NCBI GenBank assembly: GCA_023246885.1
Contig: JAHFHN010000015.1
Coordinates: forward strand, 1 to 9,895
Length of the DNA: 9,895 nucleotides
Direction of reading: 5' to 3'
Source of the DNA: Microcaldota archaeon
Lineage (GTDB): Archaea > Micrarchaeota > Micrarchaeia > Norongarragalinales > UBA8480
Part shown: piece by piece, positions 1 to 5,384 of the stretch
Layout of the letters: each line of letters begins with the position of its first letter
Numbering within the stretch: position 1 is the first letter of the stretch
Translations under genes and position numbers: made by a program
The notes under the pieces: generated by a model
Seen by the model: the letters and a program-made list of their open reading frames with translations, nothing else
Told to the model about the DNA's origin: nothing
The model's database searches: none

Positions 1-921
1 CTACTCGTAGGTTCCATCGATCACATTCCAATGTACTTTCTTCCAGATAACTATGCAGATTACGGGGTTTTGCCATCAGATAATTTGTATGCCTACAATG
101 AAACGTCAGGCAAAATTGAAATTCCAGTTGCTCGCATTCCAGCCGCCAGAGATGACTTACAACCCTACAAGTTTATTTCAAAAGTATTCAAAAATATGGT
201 GGCTGGGAGAAGCAATCCAAACGCAGAAACGTCTGCTTTAATAGATGATTGTGGAGGTCCAAATAACTGCTTCATATGGCGAGAGTTCGCCTTAGCTGCT
301 AGCCGCTGGTGGCAAGACTGTAAAGATAATCCAAATTGCCTGCTAGCCCCGCCAAATTGTAATATAAAAGCAGATCCACTTCGCTGCAAGGGTATTTCAA
401 ATATATTGACTAAGCTAAACCAAAGCAAATATTTTTTTGTATTCGTACATGGAAGCGGGAGCAGCTTTAGTGCAGAACCCCAACGTGTAGAGGGTGATAC
501 TTTCAGATCATCATTTGGAGTAATAACCGCCGAAAATATAATGAACCGCGAAATAGATAACCCTGGATTAATTGTATCTGGCCCAGTTTGCTATGCCGGC
601 TCAATAGATTACACTAACAGCTATGTGCCTATAGCGTTTAACAAAAGCACTACATTTGCTTTTCTCAATAGCGGGGCTTCACTTGTAATTTTAAATACTA
701 GGGAAGGATTTAGCGACACCTTAGACGTTTTCGGTAGCAATCAAGCAGTTAATCTCAACGCAATTTTATTAAAGGCGCGGCAAAGAAAAGACACTCGGCC
801 AGCGTCAGACGTAGTTATAGAAGAAATAAATGCACTACTTAACAATCCCGTACTGCGTCGTGCCGTGGTTGTCAGGCAAATTTACGGAGATCCGCTACTA
901 CCATTTTATGAGGAAAAATAA
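1..921 (+). CDS. Gingipain-like C25 family cysteine peptidase, 5' end outside the window
   Basis: The frame is open from base 1, so the start and any signal peptide lie upstream. Numbering from the Met at base 31, the segment reads LLVGSIDHIP before it, then SDNLYAY (16-22), IPVARIP (31-37), a hydrophobic strand ending in FVHGSGSS (138-145), SGPVCYAGSID (183-193) and IYGDPLLPFY (284-293). This order matches the C25 (gingipain) caspase-like fold: a VGD-like strand, an Asn/Asp-Tyr segment, GRIP-like strand, His of HG, catalytic Cys, and a closing GDP motif. His140 and Cys187 are the likely dyad. Between GRIP and HG lies an insert with six cysteines (74, 80, 97, 103, 110, 119), which could form three disulfides. 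The stop codon abuts the ATG of the next Cys-rich gene, so the two are probably co-transcribed. Family assignment is by motif only; substrate is unknown. Confidence 0.72.
   Translation, partial: LLVGSIDHIPMYFLPDNYADYGVLPSDNLYAYNETSGKIEIPVARIPAARDDLQPYKFISKVFKNMVAGRSNPNAETSALIDDCGGPNNCFIWREFALAASRWWQDCKDNPNCLLAPPNCNIKADPLRCKGISNILTKLNQSKYFFVFVHGSGSSFSAEPQRVEGDTFRSSFGVITAENIMNREIDNPGLIVSGPVCYAGSIDYTNSYVPIAFNKSTTFAFLNSGASLVILNTREGFSDTLDVFGSNQAVNLNAILLKARQRKDTRPASDVVIEEINALLNNPVLRRAVVVRQIYGDPLLPFYEEK
909..913 (+). promoter_or_regulatory. Weak ribosome binding site for the Cys-rich protein
   Basis: TGAGG ends 8 nt before the ATG at 922 and lies inside the last codons of the peptidase gene. It is a partial match to the archaeal anti-Shine-Dalgarno complement and fits translation from a shared mRNA. 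Confidence 0.4.
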
Positions 922-1788
922 ATGAACAAGTTAACCGCAGCAATTCTGATAATCGTTGCAATAATAGCATTTTCGTTTTACCAAACATCGCAACAAAACA
1001 GTCCAATGTCCGCAACTTTAGCGGAGCTGGATACTTGTTCTACACCTCCAAGCACATGCAATGGAGATACGCTTACACTATATCGGTGTGTAAACAACGT
1101 TTCAACTGCCTTCCACTACAATTGTACTGAACTATCTGACAGCATTAACAATTGGACTTGCAATTCTAAACAAATTTTTGTACGAGAAGGGGTAAGGTCA
1201 ACTCGAGCTAACTGCGACGTTGTCAACATGCAAGCATATGATAATGCCCAAAACGCGTCGAAATTAGCTGTCAATGGTTCGCGCGTTACAAATGCAGTTC
1301 AAAATACAGTTGAAAGCTCTCCCGCTTTAGCATATTGTGGCAATGAGATTATCGACAATGGAGAAACCTGCGTATCTTGTCCAAGTGACTTCAAGTGCAC
1401 GGCAACCCAAGCGTGTGATGCAAACAGTGGAATTTGCAAGGAGAAAAACGCTTTTGGAGATGATAAGTGTACTGCACAAGAAAAGCAGCTTGGAACAGAT
1501 TGTTCGACTTGCGGTTGCACTAATGGAAATATTTGTAACAGTGTTTCCAAACGCTGTGAGCTAGCTGCTTTACTAACTTCTTCTGGAGTAGCGCGTATAA
1601 ATGAAATTGTTACGAACTACACTTCAAAGTATAACTATACTTTTGTAAGCTCTACTGATATGGTTTATGCTAATCAAAGTGCTAAACTAATAGCGATAAA
1701 TTGCAACCCCCGTGAGACTTTCTTTTGCCGCATTTTTCTAATAGTGGATAAAGATGGAAACGAACTAGCGAAGTTCCAAACTACTTAG
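922..1788 (+). CDS. Membrane-anchored extracellular Cys-rich protein, 288 aa
   Basis: No enzyme family is recognised. Residues 5-20 form one hydrophobic segment after a short Lys-containing start, so this is a signal anchor or uncleaved signal peptide with the rest outside the cell. The protein has 20 cysteines. The central part holds two similar modules: CGNEIIDNGETCVSCPSDFKC (139-159, continuing to C172) and a second from about 178 to 212 (GDDKCTAQEKQLGTDCSTCGC and following). The pattern CG(D/N)xxxxxxExCxxCPxD is a recurrent short disulfide module in secreted archaeal proteins, from general memory. Eight N-X-S/T sequons (N59, 67, 77, 111, 118, 232, 238, 251) suggest heavy N-glycosylation. 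The C-terminal 70 residues read as a beta-rich domain with C261 and C269. The ATG directly follows the upstream stop, with a GAGG at 910-913. Its tail overlaps the opposite-strand gene by 8 bp. Confidence 0.75.
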   Translation: MNKLTAAILIIVAIIAFSFYQTSQQNSPMSATLAELDTCSTPPSTCNGDTLTLYRCVNNVSTAFHYNCTELSDSINNWTCNSKQIFVREGVRSTRANCDVVNMQAYDNAQNASKLAVNGSRVTNAVQNTVESSPALAYCGNEIIDNGETCVSCPSDFKCTATQACDANSGICKEKNAFGDDKCTAQEKQLGTDCSTCGCTNGNICNSVSKRCELAALLTSSGVARINEIVTNYTSKYNYTFVSSTDMVYANQSAKLIAINCNPRETFFCRIFLIVDKDGNELAKFQTT

Positions 1789-2257
1789 CAATCTCTACTA
1801 CTTTTGCGCCGATTTTTTCAAACGCTTTTTTCAATTCAATTGACTTCACGCGAATGGACGTAGTAGTCAAACCTGCATTGAATTCATTGTACTCATTTTC
1901 AAGAACACCGTTATCGACGAAAATTGGCAGCTTATTCTTGTGACCCAGCGGCGGAACCCCGCCAACTTCGCAACCAGTTTCACGCAACACTTCTTCAGGC
2001 GAAGCCATTGTAATTTCTTTTATGCCGATAATTTCAGCTAATTTTTTTAAGTCAACGCGCTTATCAGCAGGCACATCTGCAACAAAAAAATTGTTTGTAC
2101 CACGTTCTTTTACAACAATTGCCTTGACCCCTTCACTTAATTTTGAACTACGCACACGCGCTGCATCTTCACTTGTGCGCACTGGCTCGTGTTCAAAACA
2201 TTGAAACTCGCTTCCAGCAAGTAGCTTTTTTATCCTTTCAACTTCTTCAACTCCCAT
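1781..2257 (-). CDS. YbaK/ProX-type aminoacyl-tRNA deacylase domain protein, 158 aa
   Basis: Stand-alone YbaK/EbsC/ProX fold protein, a family that hydrolyses mischarged aminoacyl-tRNAs (for example Cys- or Ala-tRNAPro) or acts as a trans-editing factor in the cytosol. Visible marks are an N-terminal helix, the strand GVKAIVVKE (43-51) with K45 at the position of the family's functional Lys, the DLKKLAEIIG segment (69-78), and the signature GGVPPLGHK (99-107) followed by LPIFVD (110-115). Length equals that of single-domain members. Start ATG at 2255-2257 is the only Met before the conserved core. A TTTAAA box about 29 bp upstream (2284-2289) could serve it. It is divergent from the Nudix gene and convergent with the Cys-rich gene. 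Which amino acid it edits cannot be read from the sequence. Confidence 0.88.
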   Translation of the reverse strand: MGVEEVERIKKLLAGSEFQCFEHEPVRTSEDAARVRSSKLSEGVKAIVVKERGTNNFFVADVPADKRVDLKKLAEIIGIKEITMASPEEVLRETGCEVGGVPPLGHKNKLPIFVDNGVLENEYNEFNAGLTTTSIRVKSIELKKAFEKIGAKVVEIAK

Positions 2258-2270
2258 AATAAGAAATATC

Positions 2271-2289
2271 TTGTATATGTGTGTTTAAA
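2271..2289. promoter_or_regulatory. Interleaved divergent promoter boxes
   Basis: Between the two divergent starts (2257 and 2297) there are only 39 bp. TATATG at 2274-2279 is about 22 bp before the Nudix ATG at 2297. TTTAAA at 2284-2289 is about 29 bp before the deacylase ATG on the other strand. Each sits at the TATA-box distance expected for a leaderless or nearly leaderless archaeal transcript, and the two boxes lie within 16 bp. This is a motif reading only. Confidence 0.45.
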
Positions 2290-2296
2290 TTACATT

Positions 2297-2794
2297 ATGA
2301 ATAAACAAACGCCGTTAGTTGTAGTTGGTTCAATTATACGCCATAAAGGTAAACTGCTTGCTATTAAAAGAGCAAAGCCACCTTATGCTGGTTTACTCTC
2401 ACTCCCTGGCGGAAAAGTTGAGTTTTGCGAACACATAGTAGCTGCTGCTTTGCGTGAAACAAAAGAAGAAACCGGACTCGATTGCAAGTTTGAAAAGATG
2501 CTTGGCACCTTTTCTGAAATACTTCACCAGCCAGATGGGACAAAACGACACTTCATTGTATTCGTAGCCGAGTTAAAAGCGCCGAATTTTGATGTTGTAG
2601 AATCAAACGAGGGACAATTAGTTTGGATTGAAGAAAACAAATGGGAAACTGTCAAAAACCAATTCATAGCAAGTGACTATCATATTGTAAAAGAGTTCCT
2701 TGCATCCAACTCAAAAATGGAAATACGCGAAGTAAAAATGAGTGAAAAACGCAACGGCGATAAAACGATTTACGAATTAGAAGAATTCAAGTAA
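2297..2794 (+). CDS. Nudix (MutT-like) hydrolase, 165 aa
   Basis: Nudix hydrolases cleave nucleoside diphosphates linked to another moiety, using Mg2+ held by the glutamates of the Nudix box. The box is perfect: G39-x5-E45-x7-R53-E54-x2-E57-E58-x-G60-L61, inside LPGGKVEF...RETKEETGL. It is preceded by the usual strand VVGSIIRHKGKLLAIKRA and followed by strands ending in VWIEEN. An ATG six codons upstream (2279) is in frame, but I prefer 2297: the shorter start fits the family N-terminus, and a TATA-like box lies 22 bp before it. The last 25 residues are charged and outside the core. Substrate cannot be told; the short length and the RAKPPYAGLLSLPGGKVE context fit ADP-ribose-type or general house-cleaning members. 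Confidence 0.9.
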   Translation: MNKQTPLVVVGSIIRHKGKLLAIKRAKPPYAGLLSLPGGKVEFCEHIVAAALRETKEETGLDCKFEKMLGTFSEILHQPDGTKRHFIVFVAELKAPNFDVVESNEGQLVWIEENKWETVKNQFIASDYHIVKEFLASNSKMEIREVKMSEKRNGDKTIYELEEFK

Positions 2795-2797
2795 TTC

Positions 2798-2804
2798 AAA
2801 AAAA
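2798..2804 (-). terminator. T-run terminator candidate for the DUF218 gene
   Basis: Seven A residues on the + strand read as a T7 run on the - strand, 28 bp past the stop codon of the DUF218 gene. Archaeal termination often needs only such a run. No clear hairpin accompanies it. Confidence 0.35.
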
Positions 2805-2831
2805 GTTCAAACTCAATACGGTGTTTACTTA

Positions 2832-3335
2832 TTATCTCCTGCGCCGTTTTGCACGTTCAAAGTTACGCATTAATCGCGTGTCCCTAGCAACGTGTTGAAC
2901 TGATTCAACCGTATCCCGCATTGGCACGCTGTGCCCGACAAATTTATTGTTTGGATAAGCTGCTTTAAATGCAGAAAGACAACGCGGTAAATGATAATCA
3001 GAAGTAACTATGTGTATTTCTTTTGGTTTTAATGTCTCTATAATCGTCCGCGCACCTGCAATTTCTTCCATTGTTAATCTAGCATGCGGAACGCGTAAAA
3101 TATCCGATTCAGCTACGCCTTTATCCATTAGCCACTTCGCGCTTATTTCATGCGCAGGCGAACCACGTTGACGTTTTCCAAACTGGTAGTTTCCGGTAAC
3201 AACTAATTTAGAAACAAGCCCGGCTTTGTAGAGTTCAAGTCCCTTTGCAAGCCTAGCATAATGCTCATCAGTTAACTCGGGCTTTTCAGCAGTATGATCC
3301 TTGAAAACATTCCAGTGAATAAAAGCAAGTTTCAT
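2832..3335 (-). CDS. DUF218/YdcF-like domain protein, 167 aa
   Basis: The sequence follows the DUF218 (YdcF/SanA/ElyC) pattern: a first strand MKLAFIHW, helix HYARLAKGLELYKAG (25-39), strand LVVTGN (44-49), AHEISAKWLMDKGV (61-74), ILRVPHARLTMEE (79-91) at the usual T-x-E-N position, then IHIVTSDYHLPRC (107-119), matching the family's TS-x-x-H-x-x-R core. There is no signal peptide or membrane segment, unlike SanA/ElyC, so it is probably cytosolic like E. coli YdcF. The family's biochemical role is poorly defined; nucleotide binding and envelope-precursor handling have been proposed. The protein ends in RAKRRRR, a strongly basic tail that could touch nucleic acid or membrane. It lies 66 bp downstream of tRNA-Met on the same strand, so read-through from the tRNA promoter is possible. 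Confidence 0.82.
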   Translation of the reverse strand: MKLAFIHWNVFKDHTAEKPELTDEHYARLAKGLELYKAGLVSKLVVTGNYQFGKRQRGSPAHEISAKWLMDKGVAESDILRVPHARLTMEEIAGARTIIETLKPKEIHIVTSDYHLPRCLSAFKAAYPNNKFVGHSVPMRDTVESVQHVARDTRLMRNFERAKRRRR

Positions 3336-3437
3336 AAGAATAACAAAAACAAATTACGTTATTATTGCTAACTATGCGCGTATTCGAATTGTGAGCATAA
3401 ATGCCGCGGGAGAGATTTGAACACTCGACCTCTAGAT

Positions 3438-3468
3438 GGCTCGAGCAAATCTTGAGTAAAGATCTACT
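3438..3468 (-). other. tRNA-Met intron 2, canonical 37/38 position
   Basis: This 31-nt insert follows A37. It has a 7-bp internal stem (AGATCTT with AAGATTT, one G-T pair, 5-nt loop). Loop bases CTC (32-34) can pair with GAG just before the 3' splice site, which gives three of the four central pairs of a bulge-helix-bulge motif and supports cleavage after position 37. Confidence 0.75.
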
Positions 3469-3474
3469 TATGAG

Positions 3475-3536
3475 TTTCGCCGGCCATTTCTTTTTGGGCC
3501 GAACAGGCCTTTTTCTTTTCTAAAGAAAAAGGCGGT
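3475..3536 (-). other. tRNA-Met intron 1, non-canonical position
   Basis: This 62-nt insert sits at the base of the anticodon loop. It contains an 11-bp perfect hairpin (arms 3507-3517 and 3523-3533, 5-nt loop) and a second 5-bp GC hairpin (3481-3485 with 3497-3501). CGCC near its 5' end can pair with GGCG near its 3' end, giving the stem expected next to a bulge-helix-bulge splice site. The boundary can slide by one A without changing the mature tRNA. Confidence 0.7.
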
Positions 3537-3595
3537 TCTAGCGCTCTAACCAACTGAGCTACCGCGGCTTTTGATTAATTCTTGTTGTTGTCAAT

Positions 3596-3605
3596 CAATA
3601 AAAAA
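3596..3605 (+). promoter_or_regulatory. TATA-like box for the PAP2-kinase-tmk operon
   Basis: CAATAAAAAA is centred about 26 bp before the GTG at 3627. This is the spacing seen at other starts in the window and is the main reason for choosing that start. It would lie inside the gene if the TTG at 3582 were used. Confidence 0.4.
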
Positions 3606-3626
3606 CCCGTTGCAGTTGTATATGTT

Positions 3627-4133
3627 GTGTCTTCTATAGAAGATTTTTTACATTCTTTTGCAAGTAACGACGCTTTTAAGGCGTTTAACTACTTCATGCA
3701 AGAACCTGCGTTCATCATACTAATAGCGTTGTCTGCTTTGGCAATAATTTGGCTCAAGCGAGATAAATATTCTCGGTTAACCGTTGTAATTTCTTTACTA
3801 CTTACACTTGTACTGGTTACTGTTTTGAAACAATTGTATGGCGACCCGCGGCCGTGTGTTGGCTTACCTGGTTGCGAACCGGATTTTGGTTTTCCATCTG
3901 GCCATTCGGCGTTGTCTTTTTCACTTGCAATGAACTTATTCGGTGCTAGCAGTTTTTATTTAGCTATTTTTTTAGCTATACTAGTTGCACTTTCTCGAGT
4001 GATAAGTGGCGCGCATACATTTGCGCAAATAGCTGGCGGCATGATTCTTGGGGTAATTGTATCAACGACTATTGCTATTGTTTTTCAAAAGTTAAAGGAA
4101 AAATATGAACAAAACAAACGGGCTAAAAAATGA
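3627..4133 (+). CDS. PAP2-family integral membrane phosphatase, dolichyl-diphosphatase-like
   Basis: Membrane phosphatase of the PAP2 superfamily. With GTG 3627 as start (168 aa), motif 1 is K68-x6-R75-P76 (KQLYGDPRP), motif 2 is PSGH (90-93), and motif 3 is S123-R124-x5-H130, within SRVISGAHTFAQ. The usual Asp four residues after the motif 3 His is Gln134. From memory, Gln also occurs here in eukaryotic dolichyl-diphosphatase (HTWSQV) and glucose-6-phosphatase (HFPHQV). About five hydrophobic segments are visible. The last four bases overlap the start of a polyprenol kinase gene, so the likely job is to dephosphorylate a polyprenyl diphosphate carrier. The frame also permits TTG starts from 3582 (183 aa), but these would place the gene 13 bp from the divergent tRNA and lack a promoter. 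The start remains uncertain. Confidence 0.87.
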   Translation: MSSIEDFLHSFASNDAFKAFNYFMQEPAFIILIALSALAIIWLKRDKYSRLTVVISLLLTLVLVTVLKQLYGDPRPCVGLPGCEPDFGFPSGHSALSFSLAMNLFGASSFYLAIFLAILVALSRVISGAHTFAQIAGGMILGVIVSTTIAIVFQKLKEKYEQNKRAKK

Positions 4134-4699
4134 AAGTTGATTTTTTCAAGGAAGATTTACGCCAAGCCGCACATCTTATGGTGGGAATAGTTTCAGTTCT
4201 ATTAGTCCAGTATATTGGGTTTAACTCTGCGTTACTTTTCCTTTTAGCTATTTTTATTGTTGGGCTAGTTCTTTCTAATTTTAAACTACTTGGCGGAAAA
4301 GTCAAGTTAGTTGACTATTTATTGTCTCTAACTGACCGAAACGACCCAATTCCAGGCAAAGGCGCCATGTTTTTTGCAGCTGGCATATTATTTCTTTTAG
4401 TATTTGCAAAGCCACTTGACTTTGCCTTAGCAATGATCCTCTTACACGCAGCTGGAGATGCATTTGCGACGGTTATTGGCCTTCGTTTTAAGCAGCCACT
4501 CCCATGGAATAACAAAAAGTCTTGGTTTGGTTTTACGTCTTTCATTGTTTTCGGCGCAGTTGCCGCGCAGTTTTTTATCCCTTTACAAACTGCATTTTTA
4601 TACGCTTTCTTCCTAGCTATAGTTGAGTCACTGAATTTGTCAATAGATGACAATATTTCAGTTCCAGTATTTGCTTTGCTATTATCAAAGGTGGTTTAA
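4130..4699 (+). CDS. Dolichol/polyprenol kinase-like membrane protein (SEC59/VTE5 type), 189 aa
   Basis: Predicted multi-pass membrane protein with about six hydrophobic stretches. Conserved positions match the CTP-dependent dolichol/phytol kinase group: RQAAHLMVG (11-19) near the N-terminus, DRNDPIPGKGAMFFAAG (69-85), GDAFATVIGLRFK (109-121), KKSWFGFTSF (129-138) and VESLNLSIDDNISVPV (165-180). In SEC59-like proteins these GD, KS-x-x-G and DN-x-x-x-P segments form the CTP-binding face. The ATG overlaps the stop of the PAP2 gene (ATGA), implying coupled translation. Likely reaction: CTP plus polyprenol to polyprenyl phosphate and CDP, restoring the glycan carrier. A phytol or diacylglycerol kinase role cannot be excluded. 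Confidence 0.82.
   Translation: MKVDFFKEDLRQAAHLMVGIVSVLLVQYIGFNSALLFLLAIFIVGLVLSNFKLLGGKVKLVDYLLSLTDRNDPIPGKGAMFFAAGILFLLVFAKPLDFALAMILLHAAGDAFATVIGLRFKQPLPWNNKKSWFGFTSFIVFGAVAAQFFIPLQTAFLYAFFLAIVESLNLSIDDNISVPVFALLLSKVV
4689..4694 (+). promoter_or_regulatory. Ribosome binding site fixing the tmk start
   Basis: AGGTGG lies 6 nt before the GTG at 4701 and matches the archaeal consensus GGAGGTGA at AGGTG. It argues against the more upstream in-frame ATG at 4647, whose extra 18 residues lie inside the kinase gene. Confidence 0.6.
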
Positions 4700-4700
4700 C

Positions 4701-5330
4701 GTGACGGGTATATTTATTGCAGTTGAAGGCATAGACGGTGCAGGCAAAGGCTACATAATGATGAAGTTACAAGAGTACATAACTGGCCGAAGTAAAAAAT
4801 ACGACCACGTTCTACTCACTCGCGAGCCAACGAATTCAAACATTGGCCAAAAAATGCGTGAAATCCTAGCTAAGGAAGTCGACCCAAAATCCGGCGCAAG
4901 AAAATGCCTGGAATTATACGTTTCTGACAGAAAACAACATTTAGAAAACCACATTTTGCCCGCTTTAGAAAAAGATTACGTTGTGCTCTGTGATCGTTAC
5001 AAGTATTCAACAATGGCTTTTCAAGCAGCGCAAGGTATTCCACTCGAAGAATTAATTGAAATACAAAAAGATTTTCTAGTTCCGCACTTAACTTTAATCC
5101 TTGACCTTCCAGCAAGGCAAGCTATTGCGCGTATAAAATACCGCGATTGGCAAGGTGGAAAAGAAAAATTTGAAGACCCAACCTTTATGGAAACTGTACG
5201 ACAAAATTACTTGTTAATTGCAAACAAATTACCTGACCCAATTACAGTAATAGATGCGGGTCAAGACAAACAAGAAACTTTCAAACAAGTCAAGCAAGCA
5301 ATTGAAAAAAGAAGCATATTGCCGTACTAA
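4701..5330 (+). CDS. tmk: Thymidylate kinase (dTMP kinase), 209 aa
   Basis: Phosphorylates dTMP to dTDP with ATP in the cytosol. Numbering from GTG 4701: P-loop GIDGAGK (10-16), TREPT (40-44), DRKQH (76-80; the DR-x-x-H of TMKs), DRYKYSTMAFQ (98-108), and a basic lid-like stretch ARIKYRDWQGGKE (143-155). The length and motif order are standard. The residue after the P-loop Lys is Gly17, followed by Tyr, where the family has Ser or Thr; this is unusual because that hydroxyl binds Mg2+. The GTG start is supported by an AGGTGG 6 nt upstream and a 1-nt gap to the kinase gene. It is the third gene of the operon with the PAP2 and polyprenol kinase genes; the metabolic link to them is not obvious. 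Confidence 0.92.
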   Translation: MTGIFIAVEGIDGAGKGYIMMKLQEYITGRSKKYDHVLLTREPTNSNIGQKMREILAKEVDPKSGARKCLELYVSDRKQHLENHILPALEKDYVVLCDRYKYSTMAFQAAQGIPLEELIEIQKDFLVPHLTLILDLPARQAIARIKYRDWQGGKEKFEDPTFMETVRQNYLLIANKLPDPITVIDAGQDKQETFKQVKQAIEKRSILPY

Positions 5331-5337
5331 TTTAATC

Positions 5338-5350
5338 AACCGCAGCGGTT
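5338..5350. repeat. Short perfect inverted repeat between tmk and tRNA-Glu
   Basis: AACCGC-A-GCGGTT forms a 6-bp palindrome around one base, 7 bp past the tmk stop. It is followed by A-rich sequence and a T6 run at 5371-5376. It may be part of tmk termination or a protein-binding site; nothing decides between them. Confidence 0.3.
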
Positions 5351-5384
5351 AAAAACAAAAAAGCGGCTAATTTTTTCTTACTCT

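Larger units (their letters stand above)
3402..3568 (-). tRNA. tRNA-Met(CAT), elongator type, with two introns
   Basis: On the minus strand a full cloverleaf can be built once two insertions are removed: acceptor GCCGCGG/CCGCGGC with discriminator A (3402), D arm GCTC-AGTTGGTTA-GAGC, anticodon stem CTAGA/TCTAG, loop CTCATAA, variable AGGTC, T arm GAGTG-TTCAAAT-CTCTC. The mature RNA is 74 nt and CCA is not encoded. The anticodon CAT lies at 3470-3472. Introns are 3475-3536 (62 nt, between positions 31 and 32, or equivalently 30/31) and 3438-3468 (31 nt, canonical 37/38). The acceptor is unlike archaeal initiator tRNA (AGC start) and unlike tRNA-Ile2 (GGG start), so elongator Met is preferred. 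The T stem has one T52-T62 mismatch. Confidence 0.85.

Noticed and set aside
1299..1564. Alternative frames on both strands inside the Cys-rich gene
   Set aside because: The regular Cys spacing and sequons belong to the 922-1788 frame; the alternatives look like shadows.
3470..3472. tRNA-Ile2(CAT) or initiator tRNA-Met
   Set aside because: The acceptor stem begins GCCGCGG with A73, which fits archaeal elongator Met better than the GGG start of Ile2 or the AGC start of the initiator; not proven without the full tRNA set.
3475..3536. tRNA with a single long intron or a pseudogene
   Set aside because: A single-intron reading leaves no T33 and no sensible anticodon. Removing two inserts yields a full 74-nt cloverleaf, so a working two-intron gene is more likely.
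3582..3626. TTG start for the PAP2 protein at 3582
   Set aside because: Kept only as an alternative: it leaves 13 bp to the divergent tRNA and no room for a promoter, while GTG 3627 has a TATA-like box at the right distance.
4647..4700. Upstream ATG start for thymidylate kinase at 4647
   Set aside because: It adds 18 residues unlike TMK, lies inside the polyprenol kinase gene, and a good ribosome site precedes GTG 4701.
5338..5350. Definite rho-independent terminator after tmk
   Set aside because: The palindrome has too small a loop and the T run is about 20 bp away, so it is recorded only as an inverted repeat.
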